Shown piece after piece: positions 46,700 to 59,001 of a DNA stretch of 64,000 nucleotides. The first letter of the stretch is position 1. Each line of letters opens with the position of its first letter. The notes beneath the pieces are model-generated. The model ran no database searches, had not been told where the DNA came from, and saw nothing but the letters and a program-made list of their open reading frames with translations. This DNA comes from Microvirga mediterraneensis (GTDB lineage: Bacteria; Pseudomonadota; Alphaproteobacteria; Rhizobiales; Beijerinckiaceae). The position numbers were made by a program, and so were the translations under genes. The stretch is taken from NCBI RefSeq assembly GCF_013520865.1, contig NZ_JACDXJ010000001.1, forward strand, positions 682,001 through 746,000, given 5' to 3'.

Positions 46700-47130
46700 G
46701 GTTCCTGCTCGCTCCCATCGTCGGAGATATCGGCTGCCGGCTTCGCCGTATCGCGCGCCACGCGCTCGGAGCGAAGCAGCAGATCGATCCGGGCGGCTTC
46801 GTCGAAGCTTTCGTCGCGGCGGAAGCGAAGGTCGGGGGCGAATTTCAGGTTGACGCGCCGGGCGACCTCCTGGCGCAGAACTTTCCTGTTCTTCTCCAAA
46901 GCGCGGATCACCGCATCCTCATCCTTGCCGCCGAGCGGCATGACATAGGCGGTGGCGAGCTTGAGATCGGGCGACATGCGCACTTCGGGAATGGTGATGA
47001 CGTTCTTCGTCAGCACGTCGTCCTGCAGGTCGCCGCGGGAAAGGACCTCGGCCAAGGCGTGCCGCACGATCTCGGCGACGCGCTGCTGGCGCTGGGTAGG
47101 CCCTGTGGTTTGTTCGAAACGTTTAGCCAT
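46696..47130 (-). CDS. rbfA: Ribosome-binding factor A
   Basis: 144 residues from the ATG at 47130 (GAGGAAAC upstream); the open frame reaches further but family length fits here. KH-like fold: [45 protein letters not shown] and [19 protein letters not shown]. Acts in 30S maturation. Confidence 0.94.
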   Translation of the reverse strand: MAKRFEQTTGPTQRQQRVAEIVRHALAEVLSRGDLQDDVLTKNVITIPEVRMSPDLKLATAYVMPLGGKDEDAVIRALEKNRKVLRQEVARRVNLKFAPDLRFRRDESFDEAARIDLLLRSERVARDTAKPAADISDDGSEQEP

Positions 47131-47226
47131 GTTTCCTCTCCGGGATTGGACCGGACCGGGATGCGAGGTGCCGTGGCCGCTCTGGCCGGTCACCTCAATT
47201 CAGCAGGACATTGTCCGTGAAAGCAC

Positions 47227-47251
47227 GATCACCGGGACAAGCCCGGTGATC
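47227..47251. repeat. Short REP hairpin (GGACAAGCCCGGTGAT family)
   Basis: 10-bp perfect stem GATCACCGGG/CCCGGTGATC with an ACAAG loop between infB and rbfA; a relative is at 36128-36160. Confidence 0.6.
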
Positions 47252-47285
47252 GCACATCGTTCAGGTGTCGAAGGCGCGAAGCGGA

Positions 47286-50170
<2,885 letters not shown>

Positions 50171-50174
<4 letters not shown>

Positions 50175-50842
50175 TCCGCCTCAGTTCCTGCGGGTTTCAT
50201 AGTCGTGGGTTCGCCGGTCCCGTTTCCGAGGCCAGTTTGATCGGCCTCGATGCCGCCGAAGGAGCGGTAACGATGCCAGCGGTTCAGAAAGCCGTCGCTC
50301 CCAGCGCCCGCGACGAGGGCAGCATGTATCACATGTGACCGGCCTAATGCCAAATCCAATTCGTCAATCGACAGATCTTGGATGACCGGAAAGCTAGATA
50401 TTGCCTCGCCGAGGCGTTTTCGCAACTGGTTCGCCAATTTTCTTCGCCCATCTTCGGCCGCCTCTGCGGCATGAATAAGGGCAACGATGGGCTTATCCGT
50501 GATGGCCGACTCAACCTTGAAGAAGCCGGTGATCACCGTACCGGCCTTGTTGGCGAGGGCCAAGCCCTGGCGCAGGTCGTCCCGGAGCATGCGGCCGATA
50601 TCCTGGGCCAGGGTCGGCGAGGCCTTGGCCTCAGTTTTGAAGGATCGGGAAAAGAGGCGACGTTTAGCCGCCTCTTCCACCATGTCGGCCCGGGCCGTGA
50701 CCCAGACGCCGCGGCCCGGCAGCTTGTGCCGGAGATCGGGCACGACCTGATGGTCGGGCCCAAGGACAAAGCGGATCAGTTCCGCGGGGCTTTTCGCCTC
50801 GCGGGTGACGATGCAGGTGCGCTCCGGTTCATGCCGCGGCAC
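50171..50842 (-). CDS. YlxR-domain protein fused to an L7Ae-like domain
   Basis: 223 residues. N-terminal YlxR/DUF448: [20 protein letters not shown] and [29 protein letters not shown]; then an L7Ae/L30e-like fold ([34 protein letters not shown] and [18 protein letters not shown]), an RNA-binding combination common in alphaproteobacteria. Its stop overlaps the infB ATG by 4 bp. Probably RNA-binding in the nusA-infB operon. Confidence 0.9.
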
Positions 50843-50873
50843 AGGTGCTGACCTCGCTTTGCCATTGCCGGGT

Positions 50874-52493
50874 TTAAGACGGTTGGGCCTCGGTCTCAGC
50901 CTCTTCGGCCGATCCCTCGGTCTCCACCGCCTCTTCCGGCTGCTCGATCCAGCCCGCCTTCACGCGGGCAGCCATGATCATGTTCTCCGCATCGGCGCGG
51001 GAGACGTCGAAGCCGTCGAGCGCGCCCTTGTAGCGGGTCGCGTCCGGGCCGCGTCCTTCCGTCCAGCCGACGAGGTCGTCGGTGGCGCAGCCGGCCAGGT
51101 CCTCGACGGACTTGATGTCGTTCTCGCCGAAGGCCACCAGCATGGCGGTCGTGACGCCGTCGATCTCCTTCAGGTCGTCGGAGACGCCGAGTTCGGCGCG
51201 GCGGGCCTCGTTCTCGGCCTCGATGCGGGCGAGGTATTCCTGGGCGCGGCTCTGGATCTCGGCCGCGGTATCCTCGTCGAAGCCCTCGATGGAGGCCACT
51301 TCGGCGGCGTCCACATAGGCGATTTCCTCGACGGAGCGGAAACCTTCCGACGCCAGGAGCTGGCCCACCACCTCGTCCACGTCGAGAGCGTTCATGAACA
51401 GCTCGGTGCGCTCGGCGAATTCCTTCTGGCGGCGCTCCGATTCCTCGGCCTCGGTCAGGATGTCGATGTCCCAGCCGGTGAGCTGGGAGGCCAGGCGCAC
51501 GTTCTGCCCGCGGCGACCGATGGCGAGCGAGAGCTGGTCGTCGGGCACCACCACCTCGATGCGGTCGGCCTCCTCGTCCAGCACCACCTTGACCACTTCG
51601 GCCGGCTGCAGGGCGTTGACGATGAAGGTCGCCTGGTCGGGCGACCAGGGAATGATGTCGATCTTCTCGCCCTGGAGCTCGCCGACGACTGCCTGGACGC
51701 GGGAGCCGCGCATGCCCACGCAGGCGCCGACCGGATCGATGGAGGAATCGCGCGACGTCACGGCGATCTTGGCGCGGGAGCCCGGATCGCGGGCAACGGC
51801 CTGGACCGACACGATGCCGTCGTAGATCTCCGGCACCTCGGAGGCGAAGAGCTTCGCCATGAACTGCGGATGGGTGCGCGACAGGAAGATCTGCGGCCCA
51901 CGGGCCTCGCGGCGCACGTCGAACAGATAGGCGCGGATGCGATCGCCGGGACGGAAGGTCTCGCGGGGGATCAGCTCGTCGCGGCGGATGATCGCCTCGC
52001 CGCGGCCGAGATCGACGATCACGTTGCCGTACTCGACGCGCTTGACCGCGCCGTTCACGACCTCGCCGATGCGGTCCTTGTATTCCTGGTACTGGCGGTC
52101 GCGCTCGGCGTCGCGCACCTTCTGCACGATCACCTGCTTGGCCGACTGGGCCGCGATACGGCCGAAATCGAAGGGCGGCAGGGTGTCGGCGATCACGTCG
52201 CCCACCTGGGCGGCCGGATTGTGGCGGGTACGGGCCTCGGCGAGGGCAATCTCGCGGGAATCGTTCTCCACGGCGCCGTCATCCACCACCAGCAGGTGGC
52301 GGGCCAGGCGCAGCTCGCCGGTCTTCGAATTGATCTCGGCGTGGATGTCGGTTTCGGCACCGTAGCGGGACCGGGCCGCCTTGGCGATGGCGTCCGCCAT
52401 GGCGTCGAGCACGATCTGCTTGTCGATGACCTTTTCGCGTGCGACCGCATCGGCGATCTGCAAGAGTTCCAGCCTGTTGGCACTGATAGCCAT
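50874..52493 (-). CDS. nusA: Transcription elongation factor NusA
   Basis: 539 residues. N-terminal domain, S1 domain ([32 protein letters not shown]), KH1/KH2 ([46 protein letters not shown]), then acidic repeat regions ([21 protein letters not shown]). Between rimP and the YlxR gene on the minus strand. Confidence 0.97.
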   Translation of the reverse strand: MAISANRLELLQIADAVAREKVIDKQIVLDAMADAIAKAARSRYGAETDIHAEINSKTGELRLARHLLVVDDGAVENDSREIALAEARTRHNPAAQVGDVIADTLPPFDFGRIAAQSAKQVIVQKVRDAERDRQYQEYKDRIGEVVNGAVKRVEYGNVIVDLGRGEAIIRRDELIPRETFRPGDRIRAYLFDVRREARGPQIFLSRTHPQFMAKLFASEVPEIYDGIVSVQAVARDPGSRAKIAVTSRDSSIDPVGACVGMRGSRVQAVVGELQGEKIDIIPWSPDQATFIVNALQPAEVVKVVLDEEADRIEVVVPDDQLSLAIGRRGQNVRLASQLTGWDIDILTEAEESERRQKEFAERTELFMNALDVDEVVGQLLASEGFRSVEEIAYVDAAEVASIEGFDEDTAAEIQSRAQEYLARIEAENEARRAELGVSDDLKEIDGVTTAMLVAFGENDIKSVEDLAGCATDDLVGWTEGRGPDATRYKGALDGFDVSRADAENMIMAARVKAGWIEQPEEAVETEGSAEEAETEAQPS

Positions 52494-52505
52494 CGAGGTC
52501 GCTCC

Positions 52506-53135
52506 TTAGTTCGGTTTCGTCTGATCGGTCGGGTCCTGCGCCTCGTCGGGTGCATCGACCACATCCGTGTCTTCATCAAGATCGTCCGTGGTCGGCGCCG
52601 TCCCGCGGCGCAGGGATTCACGGATCAGTTCGTCGGTCAGAACGAGGTGCGCCTCGCCGATATCCGTCAGCGGAGCGCGGGCGATGGGCTCGAGACCTTC
52701 CTTCACGTCCGGCAGCTCGATCACGAGCATCCCGTCCTCGACGCCCCGCAGGATGCCGCGAAAGCGCTTGCGGCCTTCCACCGGCACGGCCATCTCGACC
52801 TTCGCATCGTGACCGCTCCAGCGCTCGAAGTCGCTGACGCGCACGAGCGGCCGGTCGATCCCCGGCGAGGAGATTTCCAGGTGATAGGCCGTGGCGATGG
52901 GATCCTCGAGGTCGAGAACCGGTGAAATCCCCCGGCTCACGGTCTCGCAATCCGACACCGACATGGTGCCGTCCGGCCGTTCGGCCATGATCTGCACGGT
53001 GCATCCGTTCGCGCCGGTGACCCGCACCCGCACGAGGTTGAAGCCCAGATCCTCGATCACGGGCTCGACAATGGCCGCCACTCGGGCGGCGACGCCGCTT
53101 TCCGTAATCAGTCGCTTGTCGCGTTCGTTTGTCAT
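52506..53135 (-). CDS. rimP: Ribosome maturation factor RimP
   Basis: 209 residues from the ATG at 53135, a length that fits the family; the open frame upstream is shadow. RimP N- and C-domains: [71 protein letters not shown]. Acidic C-terminal tail. 12 bp before nusA. Confidence 0.95.
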   Translation of the reverse strand: MTNERDKRLITESGVAARVAAIVEPVIEDLGFNLVRVRVTGANGCTVQIMAERPDGTMSVSDCETVSRGISPVLDLEDPIATAYHLEISSPGIDRPLVRVSDFERWSGHDAKVEMAVPVEGRKRFRGILRGVEDGMLVIELPDVKEGLEPIARAPLTDIGEAHLVLTDELIRESLRRGTAPTTDDLDEDTDVVDAPDEAQDPTDQTKPN

Positions 53136-53163
53136 GGCTCTCCGCACGCTCCGGCGTCCAAGC

Positions 53164-53197
53164 AATAAAAAAGAGCGGACCCCGGGGGGCCCACTCT
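53164..53197 (-). terminator. Rho-independent terminator of trmB
   Basis: On the minus strand an 11-bp hairpin (AGAGTGGGCCC pairing with GGTCCGCTCT region, wobbles included) followed by TTTTTTATT, between the trmB stop and the rimP start. It separates the trmB and rimP-nusA-infB transcripts; a promoter for the latter should lie in 53136-53163 or through-reading occurs. Confidence 0.85.
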
Positions 53198-53286
53198 CGA
53201 CCAGCAGCTTGACGCTGCAACCAGAGCTGACAAGGGGAATATACTGATTCCAACACCAAAATACAAGCGTGGTGCGAGAACGTCCC

Positions 53287-53970
53287 TCAAACACGCTCGA
53301 ACGTGAGATAGCTCGGCACCCTGCCCTCCCGAATCGCCTTGGCCTCGTAGCGGGTGCCGGGCCAGCCGTCGTAGGGCCTGCGCCAGTCGTCGGCCCGGGC
53401 GGCCTTCCAGCGGAAATGCCGGGAGCGCAAGGCCCGGGCCAGGACCCAGCCGATGTAATCGTCGATGTCGCTTGCAAAGCGCAGCTCGGCGCCAGGCTTC
53501 ATCACGCGCGCGAGGCTCTCGAGGGTCTCGTCCGAGACGAGGCGGCGCTTGCGCTGGCGGCGCTTGGGCCAGGGGTCGGGGTAAAGGATGTAGACCCGGT
53601 CGAAGGACGCATCGGGCAGGGTCGGCAGCAGGTCCGTGACATCGTCGTCCCAGACCCGGACGTTGTCGAGGCGCTCCTGCTCGATCACGGCGAGAAGTTT
53701 CGCCATGCCGTTCACGAAGGGCTCGCAGCCGATGAAGTTGACGTCGCGGTGCGCCCTCGCCTGGGCGGCGAGATGCTCGCCGCCGCCGAAGCCGATCTCG
53801 AGCCAGGTTTCATGGGCCTGGGGATTGGGAAACTGGCCGGAGGGCGCGCCGCCCGGAACCACGCGGATCGCCGGCAGCAGGTTCTGGACCAGCTCGTCCT
53901 GACCGGAACGAAGCTTCTTTCCCTTCCGGCGCCCAAAGAACGCGCCCGCCCGTTCCGATGCTTCGCTCAT
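53287..53970 (-). CDS. trmB: tRNA (guanine-N7)-methyltransferase TrmB
   Basis: 227 residues, makes m7G46. Motif [38 protein letters not shown], and [21 protein letters not shown] lies nine bases before the ATG. A 23-codon open frame ends in the trmB start (53967-54038). Confidence 0.95.
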   Translation of the reverse strand: MSEASERAGAFFGRRKGKKLRSGQDELVQNLLPAIRVVPGGAPSGQFPNPQAHETWLEIGFGGGEHLAAQARAHRDVNFIGCEPFVNGMAKLLAVIEQERLDNVRVWDDDVTDLLPTLPDASFDRVYILYPDPWPKRRQRKRRLVSDETLESLARVMKPGAELRFASDIDDYIGWVLARALRSRHFRWKAARADDWRRPYDGWPGTRYEAKAIREGRVPSYLTFERV

Positions 53971-54038
53971 GGGACTGTTGCTCCTGAAGACAGCACGATG
54001 TGCTTGGTGATCGGCCCGGCACGTCGCTGCCGGCTCAT
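53967..54038 (-). CDS. Possible 23-codon leader peptide of trmB
   Basis: Minus-strand ATG at 54038 opens a 23-residue frame (starts MSRQRRAGPITKHIVL) whose TGA overlaps the trmB ATG (CCATGA). Its GGAGG site lies 13-18 bases upstream, in the loop of a 12-bp hairpin (54042-54079). May be a coupling or attenuation device, or chance; no homologue known to me. Confidence 0.3.
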   Translation of the reverse strand: MSRQRRAGPITKHIVLSSGATVP

Positions 54039-54041
54039 GCA

Positions 54042-54079
54042 GTGAGAGCCGGTCCTCCTTCCGGGGAACCGGCTCTCAC
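54042..54079 (-). other. Hairpin between metK and trmB with SD in its loop
   Basis: Perfect 12-bp stem GTGAGAGCCGGT/ACCGGCTCTCAC with a 14-nt loop containing AAGGAGG, lying between metK and trmB on the minus strand. No T-run, so not a canonical terminator; may be a processing or regulatory element. Confidence 0.5.
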
Positions 54080-54130
54080 GGGTGAGGGACTCTTGATCGC
54101 CGGACGACAGCCGCCCGGCCCCGCCTAGTG

Positions 54131-55309
54131 TCAGCGGAACGCGGCCTTGAGGCTGTCGGCCAGGTCCGTGCGCTCCCAGGAGAAGCTGCCGTCGGTATCC
54201 GGCTTGCGCCCGAAATGGCCGTAGGCCGAGGTGCGGGCATAGATCGGCCGGTTGAGGCCGAGATGCGTGCGGATGCCGCGGGGCGAGAGTTCCATGGCGT
54301 CCGTGAGGACGGCCTCGAGCTTGCCCTCATCGACCTTGCCGGTGTCGTGGAGATCCACATAGATCGACAGGGGCTTGGCCACGCCGATGGCGTAGGAAAG
54401 CTGCAGGGTGCAACGGTCGGCGAGACCGGCCGCCACCACGTTCTTGGCGAGGTAGCGCGCCGCATAGGCGGCCGAGCGGTCCACCTTGGTCGGATCCTTG
54501 CCCGAGAAGGCGCCGCCGCCGTGGGGTGCCGCGCCGCCATAGGTGTCGACGATGATCTTGCGGCCGGTGAGGCCGCAATCGCCGTCCGGCCCGCCGATCA
54601 CGAACTTGCCGGTGGGGTTCACGTGCCAGATGGTCTGGGCCGAGATCCAGCCCTCGGGCAGGGTCTGGCGGATATAGGGCTCGACGATGGCGCGCACGTC
54701 GTCGGAGGAGAGATTCTCGTCCAGGTGCTGGGTGGAGAGGACGATCTGGGTTGCCGCGACGGGCCGGTTGTTCTCGTAGCGCAGGGTGACCTGGCTCTTG
54801 GCGTCCGGACCGAGCTTGGCCGCGTCGCCGATCTTGCCCTTGCGGGCGGCGGTCAGGTTCTCGAGGATCTTGTGGGCGTAGTAGATCGGCGCCGGCATGA
54901 GGTCGGGCGTCTCGGTGCAGGCGTAACCGAACATGATGCCCTGGTCGCCCGCGCCCTCGTCCTTGTTGCCGGCCGCATCGACGCCCTGGGCGATATGCGC
55001 CGACTGGGCATGGAGATAGACCGCGACGTCGGCGGTCTTCCAGTGGAAGCCTTCCTGCTCGTAGCCGATATCCTTGATGGCATCGCGGGCGAGCTCGATC
55101 ACCTTGTCCTTGGTGATGGAATCGGGGCCGCGCACCTCGCCGGCGATGACGACGCGGTTGGTGGTGGCAAGCGTCTCGCAGGCCACGCGGGCCTCCGGCT
55201 CGGCCGCCAGATAGGCATCGACGACGGCGTCGGAGATCCGGTCGCAGACCTTGTCCGGATGACCTTCGGAAACCGATTCACTCGTGAAAAGATAGCTAGA
55301 ACGCCGCAC
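54131..55309 (-). CDS. metK: S-adenosylmethionine synthetase
   Basis: 392 residues from a GTG at 55309 with AAGGAA upstream. [19 protein letters not shown] near 17-35, [11 protein letters not shown] and [23 protein letters not shown] are the ATP/Mg sites. Supplies SAM to the many methyltransferases in this window. A structured leader (55351-55388) precedes it. Confidence 0.97.
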   Translation of the reverse strand: MRRSSYLFTSESVSEGHPDKVCDRISDAVVDAYLAAEPEARVACETLATTNRVVIAGEVRGPDSITKDKVIELARDAIKDIGYEQEGFHWKTADVAVYLHAQSAHIAQGVDAAGNKDEGAGDQGIMFGYACTETPDLMPAPIYYAHKILENLTAARKGKIGDAAKLGPDAKSQVTLRYENNRPVAATQIVLSTQHLDENLSSDDVRAIVEPYIRQTLPEGWISAQTIWHVNPTGKFVIGGPDGDCGLTGRKIIVDTYGGAAPHGGGAFSGKDPTKVDRSAAYAARYLAKNVVAAGLADRCTLQLSYAIGVAKPLSIYVDLHDTGKVDEGKLEAVLTDAMELSPRGIRTHLGLNRPIYARTSAYGHFGRKPDTDGSFSWERTDLADSLKAAFR

Positions 55310-55350
55310 GATGGAATTCCTTCAGGCAATAGAATACTGGTGCCCGCAGT

Positions 55351-55388
55351 CAGCTACAGGCTTCAAAACATGCTCATGCCGTAGGCTG
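55351..55388 (-). promoter_or_regulatory. Candidate structured leader upstream of metK
   Basis: On the minus strand CAG-C-CTAC-GGC...GCC-T-GTAG-CTG forms a 10-bp stem with two single-base bulges and a 16-nt loop; the metK GTG follows after about 41 nt. It starts 27 bases after the xre stop. It does not match the SAM-II consensus I know, so it is only a candidate regulatory RNA. Confidence 0.35.
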
Positions 55389-55414
55389 AATGAAAGGTCA
55401 AGCGAACGTGTTCT

Positions 55415-55828
55415 TTATGACGAACGCTCTACCTCTTCTTGGGAGGCGAGCGCATTGACGAGCTGAACGATGCTCTTGCGGACCTTCGGGCTCTTGATGC
55501 TGGCGAAGGTCCGGACGAGATGCAGGCCCTCGGGGGTCGACATCATGTCGGCCACATAGGTCGGGGTGCTACCTTCGGCGAAGCCGGATTCGGACTTGCC
55601 GCTCCTGATGCCGTCGAAAAAGAAATCGATGTCGACATTGAGGATCTTGGCGATATCGACGAGGCGGGCGACGCTGATCCGGTTCATGCCCTTTTCGTAT
55701 TTTTGGACTTGCTGGAAAGTCAATCCAAGCATGTCGCCCAATTTTTCTTGGCTCATTCCAATCGAAACGCGGCGCATACGTACCCGGCTTCCGATTTCCT
55801 TATCGATAGTGCCCGTCGATTTCTTCAT
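55415..55828 (-). CDS. XRE-family regulator (PraR-like)
   Basis: 137 residues from the ATG at 55828. HTH at ~10-65 (IGSRVRMRRVSIGMSQEKLGDMLGLTFQQVQKYEKGMNRISVARLVDIAKIL), then a linker and a C-terminal amphipathic region (VRTFASIKSPKVRKSIVQLVNALAS). Conserved between lnt and metK in rhizobia; possibly related to PraR-type regulators, not certain. Confidence 0.85.
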   Translation of the reverse strand: MKKSTGTIDKEIGSRVRMRRVSIGMSQEKLGDMLGLTFQQVQKYEKGMNRISVARLVDIAKILNVDIDFFFDGIRSGKSESGFAEGSTPTYVADMMSTPEGLHLVRTFASIKSPKVRKSIVQLVNALASQEEVERSS

Positions 55829-55877
55829 TTTGGCCTGTCCCCTTGCCGACAAAGACGCACTGACGAGGCATATTTAC

Positions 55878-57482
55878 TTAGTTTAGGGATGATTGGTGCC
55901 TGCGACGTGCTATCAGCAGGATTAAGCAGATCGCAAGCGTGGCCGTCAAAGAAAACCTGCCCCAACTCCTATAAAGAGTAAGGGGTTCAGCAACCGGAAG
56001 GGAGGTATCGATGACACCTTCAACTCCCAATGGAAGATTGTCGACTATCCGACCAAAAGGATCGATGACGGCCGAGATTCCCGTATTGGCTGCCCTCACC
56101 AGCGGAAGGCCCTCCTCGACCGCCCGCAGACGGGCTTGGGCGAAGTGCTGATAGGGTCCAGGGGTCTGACCGAACCACCCATCGTTGGTCACGTTCAGGA
56201 TCAGGTCCGGCCGAGCCCCCTCGGCGACGATCTCTCCCGGAAAGATCGCCTCGTAGCAGATCGTCGCGGCAACGGGCGGAAGGCCCGGTATGGATAGCAT
56301 CGCGCGCTTCTCGCTCGGCTCGAAGCCGCCGGGAATATGAACGAACTGGCGCAGACCCACGGCTCTCATCAAGGTATCGAGAAATTTCGGCACATATTCG
56401 CCGAAGGGCACCAGATGGACCTTGTCGTAGGCGCCGAGGATCGTGCCCTTGTCGTCGATCACCTGGATGGCGTTGTAGAACTTGCCCGCCGCCTCGCCGG
56501 GCAGGGGATCGTCCATGCGGGCGGCACCCGTGATCAGGGTGGAGCCCGGACCGAGGAGGGCGGCGATCTGCGCCAGGGAGGCGGGGTCGCGATGGAGCAG
56601 GAACGGAAAGGCCGATTCCGGCCAGACGATGTGGGTCGGTGCAGCGGCCTTGCCGTCCCGGCCGGGGCTCGCGCTCAGGGTCAGGTAGCGCCGCATGATG
56701 GCGTCGCGGTTGCGCGGGTTGAACTTGGCGTCCTGCGGCAGGTTGGGCTGCATGATGCGCAGGCGCACGTTCTCGACCTGCGCCGAGGCCTCCGACGGGA
56801 GACGCCAGGCTCCGAAGGCCGCAAGGCCGAGAAGCAGGGCAGTCGCGAGACCCGGGGCCGTCCAGCGGGCGCGCGTCGTTTGTCCGGTGAGCAGAACGGC
56901 GGGCGCGGCACAGATGGCGACGCTCAGGAAGGTCAGGCCGTAGAGGCCCACCAGCGAGGCGGATTGCATGAGCCAGGTATTCTGACCGAGAGCCATCCCG
57001 GGATTGTTCCAGGGAAAGCCGGTGAAGAGATGGCCGCGCAGCCATTCGCTGACCGTCAGGCCGAAGGCGAGGGCGAGAATGCGCCAGGCATCGGGCTGCC
57101 AGAACAGGCGGGCGAGGGCGAAACCGAAAGCGGAAAAGAAGGCGAGCAGGGCGGGCAGGCCCAGCACCCCGAAGGGCATGGCCCAGGCGAACTGGTCGGC
57201 CTCCACGAGGAAGGCGGCGCCGAGCCACCACAATCCGGCGACGAAATAGCCGAAGCCCCAGAACCAGCCGAGGAGGGCGGCGGCTCGGAAGGGCGCCCAG
57301 CGGGAGGGGCCGTCCTTGACGGTGCCGTCCAGGAGCCAGACGGCCGGCACGAGGGAGAACACGAGCGCAGGCAGGATGCCGAAGGGCGGCATGGCCATGG
57401 CGCCGACGGCCCCGGCCGCAAAGGCCGTGAGCCAGCGGCGCCATCCTCTTGCAAGGATGACGCGATCGGCCAGACGCATCAT
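55878..57482 (-). CDS. lnt: Apolipoprotein N-acyltransferase
   Basis: 534 residues, final lipoprotein-acylating enzyme of the inner membrane. About seven N-terminal helices (AGAVGAMAMPPFGILPALVFSLVPAVWLL onward), then a nitrilase-like domain: catalytic Glu in WPESAFPF, Lys in YDKVHLVPFGEYVP, Cys in TICYEAIFPGE. Its start overlaps the corC stop by 4 bp. Confidence 0.96.
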   Translation of the reverse strand: MMRLADRVILARGWRRWLTAFAAGAVGAMAMPPFGILPALVFSLVPAVWLLDGTVKDGPSRWAPFRAAALLGWFWGFGYFVAGLWWLGAAFLVEADQFAWAMPFGVLGLPALLAFFSAFGFALARLFWQPDAWRILALAFGLTVSEWLRGHLFTGFPWNNPGMALGQNTWLMQSASLVGLYGLTFLSVAICAAPAVLLTGQTTRARWTAPGLATALLLGLAAFGAWRLPSEASAQVENVRLRIMQPNLPQDAKFNPRNRDAIMRRYLTLSASPGRDGKAAAPTHIVWPESAFPFLLHRDPASLAQIAALLGPGSTLITGAARMDDPLPGEAAGKFYNAIQVIDDKGTILGAYDKVHLVPFGEYVPKFLDTLMRAVGLRQFVHIPGGFEPSEKRAMLSIPGLPPVAATICYEAIFPGEIVAEGARPDLILNVTNDGWFGQTPGPYQHFAQARLRAVEEGLPLVRAANTGISAVIDPFGRIVDNLPLGVEGVIDTSLPVAEPLTLYRSWGRFSLTATLAICLILLIARRRHQSSLN

Positions 57483-58504
57483 TCCGCGGCAGCGCTTTCG
57501 GGGCGCGGGGCGTTCGCCTGGCCGTCTCCGGCCTCTGCCTCGAAGGTGCGGCGATGGACGCGCAGCCGCTTCACGCGCCGGGGGTCGGCGTCGAGGACCT
57601 CGAATTCCAGGCCCGACGGACCTTCGATCACCTCGCTGCGGGACGGGACGCGGCCGGCGAGCGTCACGATGAAGCCGCCAATGGTATCGATGTCCTCGGC
57701 ACCCTCTTCCTCGGTCAGGTCGAGGCCCAGCACGTCCTTGACCTCGTCGAGGCTCGCGCGGGCATCGGCGATGTAGGTGCCGTCGGCCGCCGGCACGATG
57801 GTGAGGGTCGCATCCTCGTCGTGCTCGTCCTCGATGTCGCCCACCACCATCTCGACCAGGTCCTCGATGGACACGAGGCCGTCTGTGCCGCCGTATTCGT
57901 CGATGACCAGGGCCATGTGCGTGCGGGTCGCCTGCATGCGCACGAGAAGGTCGATGGCCGGCATGGAGCGCGGCACGAACAGGACCGGACGCAGGATATT
58001 GGCGGAGGAGAGCGCCATCGACAGGTCGATCTGGCCGAGGCTCGGCAGGGGAGCTTCATCGCTCGATCCGGCCTCCGAGGCACCACCATCGGCCCGCATG
58101 GCGATGAAATCGAGGAAGTCGCGGATATGGACCATGCCCTTGGGGTCGTCCAGGGTCTCGCCATAGACCGGCAGGCGGGAATGGCCGGCCGTGCGAAACA
58201 GGCTCAGGAGTTCGCCGAGATTGGTGTCAGCCGCCACCGCCACGATGTCGGCGCGGGGCACCATCACGTCCTCCACCCGGATCCGGTGGAAGGAGAGCAC
58301 GTTCTTGAGCATCGCCCGCTCCTGGGGCGAGAAATCCGTGTCCTCGACGGTTTCGGCGAGGACGTCCTCAAGGTCGTGACGGATGGATTCACGGGGTTTC
58401 AGGCCGAGACGGGTCAGAACCCGGTCGTACCAGTGGTCGCGTGTGTCGTCTGTCTCGGTCGGGGTTCGGACAGGTCGGTCGCTACGACTTCGATCTTCGT
58501 TCAT
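57479..58504 (-). CDS. corC: CorC/HlyC-family transport-associated protein
   Basis: 341 residues, cytoplasmic. Two CBS domains (VMVPRADIVAVAADTNLGELLSLFRTAGHSRLPVYGETLDDPKGMVHIRD; ILRPVLFVPRSMPAIDLLVRMQATRTHMALVIDEYGGTDGLVSIEDLVE) and a C-terminal CorC_HlyC domain. Coupled to lnt; in other bacteria linked to magnesium and cobalt tolerance. Confidence 0.93.
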   Translation of the reverse strand: MNEDRSRSDRPVRTPTETDDTRDHWYDRVLTRLGLKPRESIRHDLEDVLAETVEDTDFSPQERAMLKNVLSFHRIRVEDVMVPRADIVAVAADTNLGELLSLFRTAGHSRLPVYGETLDDPKGMVHIRDFLDFIAMRADGGASEAGSSDEAPLPSLGQIDLSMALSSANILRPVLFVPRSMPAIDLLVRMQATRTHMALVIDEYGGTDGLVSIEDLVEMVVGDIEDEHDEDATLTIVPAADGTYIADARASLDEVKDVLGLDLTEEEGAEDIDTIGGFIVTLAGRVPSRSEVIEGPSGLEFEVLDADPRRVKRLRVHRRTFEAEAGDGQANAPRPESAAAE

Positions 58505-58524
58505 TGCTTTGGGTTGTCAGCCGT

Positions 58525-59001
58525 TCATGCTGCCATATCGCGATAGGGATCGGCGATGCCAAGGGTGGCGAGCGCCTTTACCTCAAGACCTTCCATGATC
58601 TCCGCCTCCGCCTCGACCTCGTGGTCGTAGCCGAGGAGGTGCAGGACTCCATGAACGATCAAATGGGCAAAATGATGCGAGAGCTCCTTGGATTCCTCCT
58701 CGGATTCGCGCACCAGCGTTTCGTAAGCTAAAGCAATGTCGCCCAAATGGCGAGGGCCGTTTGCGCCCGGCTGCTCGGGCGCCGGGAAGGACAGCACGTT
58801 GGTGGGCTTGTCCTTGCCCCGCCAGGTCCGGTTCAGTTCGCGGATCTGGGCGTCGTCGGCGAGCATCACGCTCGCCTCGAATTCGCCATCCGCCTCGTAG
58901 GTGACGGAGAGGGCGGCCTCGGCAGCCTTCTGCGCCAGGGCCTCTGCGTTCTCGAGGCGGTCCCAGTCGCCCGCCTCGATCATGATGTCGAGCGTGATCA
59001 C
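58525..59001 (-). CDS. ybeY: Endoribonuclease YbeY
   Basis: 158 residues from a GTG at 59001 overlapping the phoH stop (GTGA). Zinc motif H-x3-H-x5-H in HGVLHLLGYDHEVEAEAEIME, plus NRTWRGKDKPTNVLSFP. Processes and quality-controls 16S rRNA. Confidence 0.96.
   Translation of the reverse strand: MITLDIMIEAGDWDRLENAEALAQKAAEAALSVTYEADGEFEASVMLADDAQIRELNRTWRGKDKPTNVLSFPAPEQPGANGPRHLGDIALAYETLVRESEEESKELSHHFAHLIVHGVLHLLGYDHEVEAEAEIMEGLEVKALATLGIADPYRDMAA

Noticed and set aside
55310..55414. SAM-II or SAM/SAH riboswitch before metK
   Set aside because: The hairpin lacks the conserved loop and pseudoknot bases of these classes; kept only as an unnamed leader.
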